From assembly GCA_902497035.1 (NCBI GenBank), contig CABVDL010000082.1:1-11980 (forward strand): 11,980 bases of DNA, in the 5' to 3' direction. A program made the position numbers and the translations under genes. The notes below the pieces were generated by a model, which did not search any database, was not told the origin of the DNA, and was given only the letters and a program-made list of their open reading frames with translations. Positions within the stretch are counted from its first letter, which is position 1. Each line of letters begins with the position of its first letter. Below, one piece after another: positions 8,408 to 11,980 of the stretch. This stretch comes from an uncultured Prevotella sp. (GTDB lineage Bacteria; Bacteroidota; Bacteroidia; Bacteroidales; Bacteroidaceae).

Positions 8408-8438
8408 CAAAATTAAATAATAAATGGTAAATTTGCAA
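8408..8438 (-). promoter_or_regulatory. Bacteroidetes-type promoter for the seven-gene operon
   Basis: On the minus strand a TTG (8438-8436) is followed after 20 bp by TAATTTTG (8415-8408), matching the TTG-N19-21-TAnnTTTG primary sigma consensus of Bacteroidetes. Transcription would begin near 8401, giving a leader of about 25 nt before the SpoIIM-like gene. Confidence 0.6.
8428..8435 (+). promoter_or_regulatory. Possible -7 box of the RDD gene promoter
   Basis: TAAATTTG matches TAnnTTTG on the plus strand. I find no TTG at the expected -33 position. If used, transcription would start near 8441 and the message would be nearly leaderless, starting just before the ATG at 8448. That would rule out the upstream ATG at 8424. 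Confidence 0.35.
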
Positions 8439-8447
8439 CAAAAACGT

Positions 8448-9182
8448 ATGAAAAGTTCAACAAACATCATCACCGCACAGTATGTTTGCATCAGGGAGGA
8501 GGCGGCAAGCTGCGCCGACCGCATAGCGGCCACTGCCATAGACGGCATCGTGTTGGCCGCCTACAGTTTCCTCATGTTCATGGCTTACGCGTTCTTCTCC
8601 GAGCATTATTCCAACGACAACCCGCTCGTCACCCTGTTTCTTTTCATCGTCATCAGTCTTCCCGTCCTGCTCTATTTCCCCCTCTGCGAGTACTTCTTCC
8701 ACGGCCAGAGCATCGGCAAGATGCTGCGCCACACACGCGTCATCAGTGCCGACGGCTCGCGTCCCACCATCGGACAGCTGCTCTTGCGCTGGATGTTTCT
8801 CCTTGTTGACCTGTTCGTCTCGGGCATCGGCCTCCTGCCCATCCTGCTCACCGACCGGCATCAGCGTTTTGGCGACATGGCGGCCGGCACGATGGTCATT
8901 CACGAGGGCGACTACAAGAAATGGCACGCCTCACTCGACGATTTCTATGCCCAGACGCCCTCCTACCGCCCCACCTATCCGCAGGCCGCACAACTGAGCG
9001 ACAACCAGGCCCGCCTCATTGAGCGCGTGCTAAACGCCGACAACAACTACGACGCGGAACAAACGAAGCTGCTCGCCAAAAAGGTTGCCGCTTTCCTGAA
9101 AGTTACGCCGAAAACCGACGACAGCATCGTCTTCCTCTCTAACATTCTTCACGACTACCAGTATTTCATCAATATGGGATAG
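8448..9182 (+). CDS. RDD-family membrane protein
   Basis: A 244-residue protein. The RDD signature is spread over DRIAATAIDG (24-33, with the conserved Arg and Asp), GQSIGKMLRHTRVI (86-99) and LTDRHQRFGDMAAGTMVI (134-151). Hydrophobic helices lie at about 32-50, 61-80 and 112-134. The last 90 residues are soluble. I chose the ATG at 8448 over the in-frame ATG at 8424, because the extra eight residues overlap a promoter-like TAAATTTG and family members begin near the MKSSTNIITAQYV segment. It is divergent from the MoxR operon, a frequent partner arrangement. Its final codons are duplicated at 11704-11772. Confidence 0.9.
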   Translation: MKSSTNIITAQYVCIREEAASCADRIAATAIDGIVLAAYSFLMFMAYAFFSEHYSNDNPLVTLFLFIVISLPVLLYFPLCEYFFHGQSIGKMLRHTRVISADGSRPTIGQLLLRWMFLLVDLFVSGIGLLPILLTDRHQRFGDMAAGTMVIHEGDYKKWHASLDDFYAQTPSYRPTYPQAAQLSDNQARLIERVLNADNNYDAEQTKLLAKKVAAFLKVTPKTDDSIVFLSNILHDYQYFINMG

Positions 9183-9188
9183 AGAAAA
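9132..9188 (+). repeat. Left copy of a 57-bp direct repeat (RDD gene 3' end; possible attachment site)
   Basis: These 57 bp cover the last 16 codons, the stop codon and 6 bp beyond the RDD gene. They are identical to 11716-11772. Weaker similarity extends about 12 bp further left (from about 9119). Identity ends at 9188, four bases before the stop codon of the convergent DUF4143 remnant. Confidence 0.95.
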
Positions 9189-9191
9189 TGA

Positions 9192-9545
9192 TTATCTTTG
9201 CTCCAACAAGTTCTTGTCTGTCAAGAAATCCAAGAGTCCGACAGTCAACACACCGAGTTCGTCCTCCTTGCGATGAATGTCATCACCAACAATGACAATC
9301 TTACGAAAGTGGTCATTAATTGACAATAAAGGACGTCGCTCTTGCTGTTCCTTTTCTGGCGTAGGCATGTGAAAAGCAGACTGGATATACACTCTGTATG
9401 GAGGACGGTTCACCACAAAGTCAACCTCCAACTGTTTTCTGACAAACTTACCGTTCTCATCCTTACCACCAAGTTCAACCAATCCTACATCAACATTATA
9501 TCCACGACTGCGAAGCTAGGGTACTTTTTTTGATATTGGTATCAT
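9192..9545 (-). pseudogene. Remnant of a DUF4143-type AAA+ ATP-binding protein gene
   Basis: The last 107 codons (9515-9192) match the C-terminal end of the Bacteroidales ATP-binding DUF4143 family: LRSRGYNVDVG, then LEVDFVVNR, YRVYIQSAFHMPT, FRKIVIVGDDI and LGVLTVGLLDFL. The ATPase domain with its Walker motifs and most of the linker are missing. An ATG at 9545 opens nine codons (MIPISKKVP), then an in-frame TAG (9518-9516), then the C-terminal part continues in the same frame. This looks like an internal deletion joining a gene start to a gene end. Intact members are usually around 400 residues. The remnant converges on the RDD gene, with stop codons 9 bp apart. Confidence 0.85.
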
Positions 9546-9556
9546 ATTTTACACCG

Positions 9557-9564
9557 CAAAGATA
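9557..9564 (-). promoter_or_regulatory. -7 box upstream of the DUF4143 remnant
   Basis: On the minus strand TATCTTTG fits TAnnTTTG and lies 11 bp before the remnant's ATG at 9545. The nearest TTG (9590-9588) is 23 bp away, slightly too far. This suggests that the original promoter and start region survived the deletion. Confidence 0.4.
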
Positions 9565-9593
9565 ACAATTTTATCCCAAAGCCAGCACAATCA

Positions 9594-9689
9594 ATGGAAA
9601 AACTGCGTTTAAGAAGTCAAGAAACAGTAAAACGTAGCATCGTAAACTACACAAAAATGCTTTTTAGAGCAAAAGGGTATGACATGTAA
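9594..9689 (+). CDS. Very short ORF, 31 codons, unknown
   Basis: ATG at 9594 to TAA at 9687 encodes a basic peptide beginning MEKLRLRSQETVKRS. It has neither a good ribosome-binding site nor a good promoter. It could be a surviving N-terminal fragment of a longer gene in this decayed region, or chance. No family recognised. Confidence 0.15.
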   Translation: MEKLRLRSQETVKRSIVNYTKMLFRAKGYDM

Positions 9690-9734
9690 TCACACCCCAC
9701 GTTCAAGGGAGTCGTTTCAACCGTACCCCTTTAT

Positions 9735-9759
9735 CCCAAATCCTAATGACCGATTTGGG
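9735..9759. repeat. Inverted repeat, 8-bp stem
   Basis: CCCAAATC (9735-9742) pairs with GATTTGGG (9752-9759) across a nine-base loop. There is no adjacent T run. Function unknown. Confidence 0.5.
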
Positions 9760-9857
9760 TTAAATATTTAGAAGAGCTAGTGGCTATGCTTGGTGTATAG
9801 TGTCTCAAATGGAGGTTTCTTTTTGAAAAGAAAGCGACTGGCAAGGCCGCTGCTTCA

Positions 9858-9890
9858 ACTTGGTGCCTAAAAAGAATTTAGGCACCAAGT
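9858..9890. repeat. Perfect hairpin A, 14-bp stem
   Basis: ACTTGGTGCCTAAA (9858-9871) pairs perfectly with 9877-9890 across a five-base loop (AAGAA). The core sequence is shared with hairpin B, which begins 100 bp further right. No U-run follows on either strand, so a simple intrinsic terminator is unlikely. Confidence 0.9.
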
Positions 9891-9957
9891 AGAAATAAGG
9901 AATAATAATAGCAATATGCTGGATGACAATGAGTTAATAGGAGTAGCTATAACTTTT

Positions 9958-9991
9958 AACTTGGTGCCTAAATTAAATTAGGCACCAAGTT
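9958..9991. repeat. Perfect hairpin B, 14-bp stem
   Basis: AACTTGGTGCCTAA (9958-9971) pairs perfectly with 9978-9991 across a six-base loop (ATTAAA). A decayed copy of the right arm follows at 9995-10007 (11 of 13 bases match), touching the stop codon of the AlbA_2 gene. It lies in that gene's 3' flank and may protect or end the transcript, although a U tract is missing. Together with hairpin A it brackets a 134-bp unit with inverted ends. Confidence 0.9.
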
Positions 9992-10006
9992 ATTTAAGCA
10001 CTAAGT

Positions 10007-11446
10007 TCAAACCGTTTTGTATTTCTGCTTACTACTTCTCGGATGTTCTGGGTCGGTCATCGCCAATTTGCCATCATCAAGCAAAAGTTTAAGGTATTTG
10101 TTTCTGAACTTTGTTCTGTCACTATACCCCATAAAGCCAAGTATCTCAGGCATAGTTCTTGGAACAGAACAGTATTGTAGCAACTTATTGAATTCAGTTT
10201 GACTTGGTATAAGTTTTTTCCGTCCTTTATGCCCAGCCTTTACCTTCTTAACCTCACTGTTCGGCTTCACCACCACCTCAAACACGGTAATCTTGTCCAC
10301 ATTGAAGTTTATGGGCGGATTTCCGTTCTCCTTGAAGAGTTCCTTTACGCGGCTCACACCACGGTTGAACATGTTGACATAGCCAAGGTTCTTCAATGCC
10401 TCGGCTATGATGGGGTTTCGGTAGTCGTTGACGTGCGGGAAGTTCTCGGGACGTGCTTTGCCATAGAGTCCGCCAGCGTTCATTATCTCTAAGCGGTCGC
10501 TGAACTCATAATAGCGTATCGGCATGTTGGAACTGTAGTCGCGGTGCATGACTGCGTTCAACAGCAGCTCCCTGATGGCTTCCCGCGGATAGTTGACTAC
10601 TTGCTCCTCGCGGAAGGCTGTCACCGGTACCGGTCTCGTTGTTACGACACTGTTCTCCGTAAAGGTGTCGAGCTTGGGCAACAAGTCAAACAAACAGCTT
10701 GTGAACATACGTTCATTGAATATGTCGGAGGCCTTATCGTTGCCGCCAAACTTCACGTACTGCACGTAGGCACCGGGTATGAACTGTTTCGGACGGTGAG
10801 CAAAGAGTATCACAGCAGCGTTCGTCGGGCAATGACTGTCCATATCGTACAAGCCTACCGATGCCATCTGTTCTTCCAGACTTCTGTTGTCAGCAGCCAA
10901 CACGTCAGCGTCAACGGCTTTGGGGAGGTAGCCATTGCGTATCATGTCAACATTCAAATCCGACAGCTTGGCGCGCAGACACGGAGTGACATCAAATGTA
11001 GCCATGTTGGCCGTACGTCGCTCTGTCAGTATTCGTTCCTCATCCTCGGAAGCGATGTCGCGTCGGGGTCCGATACGCACAAACACACGACCACGATAAC
11101 GGACCGGTGTCATCGGCGACGGCTGCACCTCACAGACAAGCAGTTCACCTTCGGGAAACTCATAGCGGTCAACGCTCATGGTCGGTATCGGCAGTATATT
11201 GCCATCCGAACGCAGGGCAGCTATATTCTTCAGCAAGGCGTCCGTAACCTTGAAGCCGGACTTTATTTCGCCGTCGTCCTCAGCGCCTATTATCAGATAG
11301 CCGTTCTTGTGAGAGCCGGGCAGATCATTAGAGAACGCACAGATAGCCTCACTGAACTTGTCTTTATTACCAGTGGATACAGTGCGCTCTATGCGGTATG
11401 TCTCTGTGCTCTTCAAGAGCTGTCGTAATTCTTCCCTCGTTATCAT
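10007..11446 (-). CDS. AlbA_2 / GHKL-type ATP-binding protein, putative transcriptional regulator
   Basis: A 479-residue protein. Residues about 14-135 form an AlbA_2 (Schlafen-like) domain, with KDKFSEAICAFSNDLPG (28-44) and GYLIIGAEDDGEI (49-61). Residues about 286-375 match the divergent GHKL ATPase domain of these regulators: REAIRELLLNAVMHRDY (288-304, with likely catalytic and metal residues E293 and N297), IMNAGGLYG (321-329) and NPIIAEALKNLGYVNMFNRG (344-363). A C-terminal winged-helix-like region (about 412-470) ends in the common pattern FMGYSDRTKFRNKYL (438-452). The start ATG at 11446 is preferred over a 27-residue upstream extension because the promoter at 11478-11507 would begin transcription inside that extension. 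Such genes are frequent cargo of mobile elements; target unknown. Confidence 0.9.
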   Translation of the reverse strand: MITREELRQLLKSTETYRIERTVSTGNKDKFSEAICAFSNDLPGSHKNGYLIIGAEDDGEIKSGFKVTDALLKNIAALRSDGNILPIPTMSVDRYEFPEGELLVCEVQPSPMTPVRYRGRVFVRIGPRRDIASEDEERILTERRTANMATFDVTPCLRAKLSDLNVDMIRNGYLPKAVDADVLAADNRSLEEQMASVGLYDMDSHCPTNAAVILFAHRPKQFIPGAYVQYVKFGGNDKASDIFNERMFTSCLFDLLPKLDTFTENSVVTTRPVPVTAFREEQVVNYPREAIRELLLNAVMHRDYSSNMPIRYYEFSDRLEIMNAGGLYGKARPENFPHVNDYRNPIIAEALKNLGYVNMFNRGVSRVKELFKENGNPPINFNVDKITVFEVVVKPNSEVKKVKAGHKGRKKLIPSQTEFNKLLQYCSVPRTMPEILGFMGYSDRTKFRNKYLKLLLDDGKLAMTDPEHPRSSKQKYKTV

Positions 11447-11477
11447 AATCGTCTGTTCTGCCTGTATGTATCTGTTG

Positions 11478-11507
11478 CAAAAATAATGGAAATAAGCGAA
11501 ACGGCAA
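11478..11507 (-). promoter_or_regulatory. Bacteroidetes-type promoter of the AlbA_2 gene
   Basis: On the minus strand TTG (11507-11505), a 19-bp spacer, and TATTTTTG (11485-11478) fit the TTG-N19-21-TAnnTTTG consensus exactly. The predicted start, near 11471, leaves a leader of about 25 nt before the ATG at 11446. Confidence 0.65.
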
Positions 11508-11567
11508 AGGAAAGTGTGCCTTTTCATTGCCAGGTATGGCTAACTCTATCGCCTCATTCCGATTTTA

Positions 11568-11729
11568 TTATGTGAACTTCCGCTTACGCGGATGGGTAAG
11601 GCGCACGAACAGTTCATAACGTTGCAGCACACGCATCACTACACGGTTGTTCCGTTTTCGAATGTCCGACAACGGGTGCATCTCAAGGTAATAGTCATAG
11701 AGCGACGGCAACGTATTCCTCTCTAACAT
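11568..11729 (-). CDS. 53-codon ORF resembling a C-terminal gene fragment, unknown
   Basis: The first ATG (11729-11727) lies inside the right copy of the 57-bp repeat, read antisense to the RDD codons. From about 11714 the protein reads like genuine coding sequence: LPSLYDYYLEMHPLSDIRKR, then several Arg/Lys-rich helical stretches, ending HPRKRKFT and TAA at 11570-11568. I do not recognise the family. The likeliest history is that the 3' end of a longer gene was joined to the RDD-derived sequence, with the five N-terminal codons supplied by the junction. Whether it is expressed is unknown. It lies upstream of the AlbA_2 gene in the same direction. Confidence 0.35.
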   Translation of the reverse strand: MLERNTLPSLYDYYLEMHPLSDIRKRNNRVVMRVLQRYELFVRLTHPRKRKFT

Positions 11730-11772
11730 TCTTCACGACTACCAGTATTTCATCAATATGGGATAGAGAAAA
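11716..11772 (+). repeat. Right copy of the 57-bp direct repeat (RDD 3' end remnant)
   Basis: Identical to 9132-9188. With the diverged 12 bp to its left it would encode the final RDD residues FLSNILHDYQYFINMG and a stop, but it has no gene body in front of it. It marks the right edge of the insert. Confidence 0.95.
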
Positions 11773-11980
11773 ACTTTGCATGTTTAAGAATGTTGTTGCC
11801 ACCTTATGCACCTTTAATTTGCGGGTAGTAGTGTAGTGGCCGGCCTGGTGTCGGCCACCAGCCCTTGGTATGGCAGTTCCAGCAGCATCGCACTGATGCA
11901 AGCAAATCATTGAAACTGGCGGTTGGGAACGACTTGATACCGATGCTGGGTACGCCTTCATACCGGCGGCTGGACACGCT
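11773..11980. other. Right flank, no assignable gene
   Basis: The base composition is more balanced than in the insert. A plus-strand frame is open from about 11833 to the window end (includes SLKLAVGNDLIPMLGTPSYR), a minus-strand frame is open from the window end to about 11813 (stop TAA, 11815-11813), and another minus-strand frame is open across 11695-11961. None has a recognisable family. If the repeats are attachment sites, this is the original chromosome downstream of the RDD gene. Confidence 0.4.
11836..11858. repeat. GC-rich hairpin, 7-bp stem
   Basis: GTGGCCG (11836-11842) pairs with CGGCCAC (11852-11858) over a nine-base loop. A competing hairpin TGGTG/CACCA (11846-11860) overlaps it. 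No T-run follows. Function unknown. Confidence 0.45.

Larger units (their letters stand above)
9546..10006. other. 461-bp AT-rich intergenic region with hairpins
   Basis: No conserved gene is recognisable. It contains a 31-codon ORF (9594-9689), an 8-bp-stem hairpin (9735-9759), a small hairpin at 9816-9833 (TTTCTTTT/AAAAGAAA), the twin 14-bp-stem hairpins at 9858-9890 and 9958-9991, and a decayed half-arm at 9995-10007. A 21-codon ORF (9916-9981) runs into the second hairpin and is probably chance. No tRNA or CRISPR structure is present. Confidence 0.6.
9189..11715. mobile_element. Putative small integrated element or recombination insert between direct repeats
   Basis: The segment between the two 57-bp direct repeats is richer in A+T than the operon to its left. 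It carries a decayed DUF4143 gene, an AlbA_2/GHKL regulator and a hairpin-rich spacer. The right repeat copy has a diverged extension of the RDD coding sequence (about 11704-11715) that would encode SDGNVFL instead of the resident DDSIVFL. This is what an element carrying its own version of the gene end would leave behind. No integrase, relaxase, transposase or target-site duplication typical of an insertion sequence is visible, so the element would be mobilised in trans, be a remnant, or reflect allele exchange. Confidence 0.45.

Noticed and set aside
9193..9200. Plus-strand TATCTTTG promoter box just after the RDD gene
   Set aside because: It lies in the C-terminal codons of the DUF4143 remnant and leads to no plus-strand gene.
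9916..9981. 21-codon plus-strand ORF before hairpin B
   Set aside because: It runs into the hairpin arm and ends in its loop-side sequence; nothing supports translation, and its length is within chance.
11447..11527. N-terminal extension of the AlbA_2 protein (27 residues)
   Set aside because: A consensus promoter inside this stretch would start transcription after the upstream ATG, and the family N-terminus begins at the inner Met.
11695..11961. 88-codon minus-strand ORF across the right repeat
   Set aside because: It crosses the repeat boundary in a frame unrelated to the RDD or the neighbouring fragment, and no family is recognisable.

Overview
The window looks like a Bacteroidota chromosome, most likely Bacteroidales and Prevotella-like. 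The evidence is the gene families present (DUF4350, DUF4129, a membrane-anchored MutS-like ATPase, a DUF4143 ATPase remnant) and promoter boxes of the Bacteroidetes type (TTG, 19-20 bp, TAnnTTTG). The genus is an inference.

Layout. Positions 1-121 hold three 33-bp tandem repeats and a decayed fourth. Positions 270-8375 hold one tight seven-gene operon on the minus strand, read from right to left: SpoIIM-family membrane protein, six-helix membrane protein, DUF4129 protein, DUF4350 protein, MoxR-type AAA+ ATPase, DUF58 protein, MutS-like membrane ATPase. All gaps are 21 bp or less and one junction is a 4-bp overlap, so co-transcription is likely. An RDD-family membrane gene (8448-9182) is transcribed divergently from a shared promoter region of about 70 bp. 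MoxR and DUF58 proteins commonly work as a pair, an AAA+ chaperone with a von Willebrand A-like partner. The DUF4129, DUF4350, SpoIIM and RDD proteins probably supply an envelope-embedded assembly that they act on. The client is unknown.

The right-hand 2.8 kb is visibly richer in A+T up to about 11.5 kb and looks acquired. The last 57 bp of the RDD locus (9132-9188) are repeated exactly at 11716-11772. Between the copies lie a decayed DUF4143 ATPase gene, about 460 bp of non-coding DNA with two nearly identical perfect hairpins exactly 100 bp apart, an intact AlbA_2/GHKL-type ATP-binding regulator gene with a good promoter, and a short C-terminal-looking ORF. This fits a small integrated element that used the 3' end of the RDD gene as its attachment site, or the scar of one. 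No integrase or transposase is visible, so the mechanism is not established. The last 208 bp hold no gene I can name.
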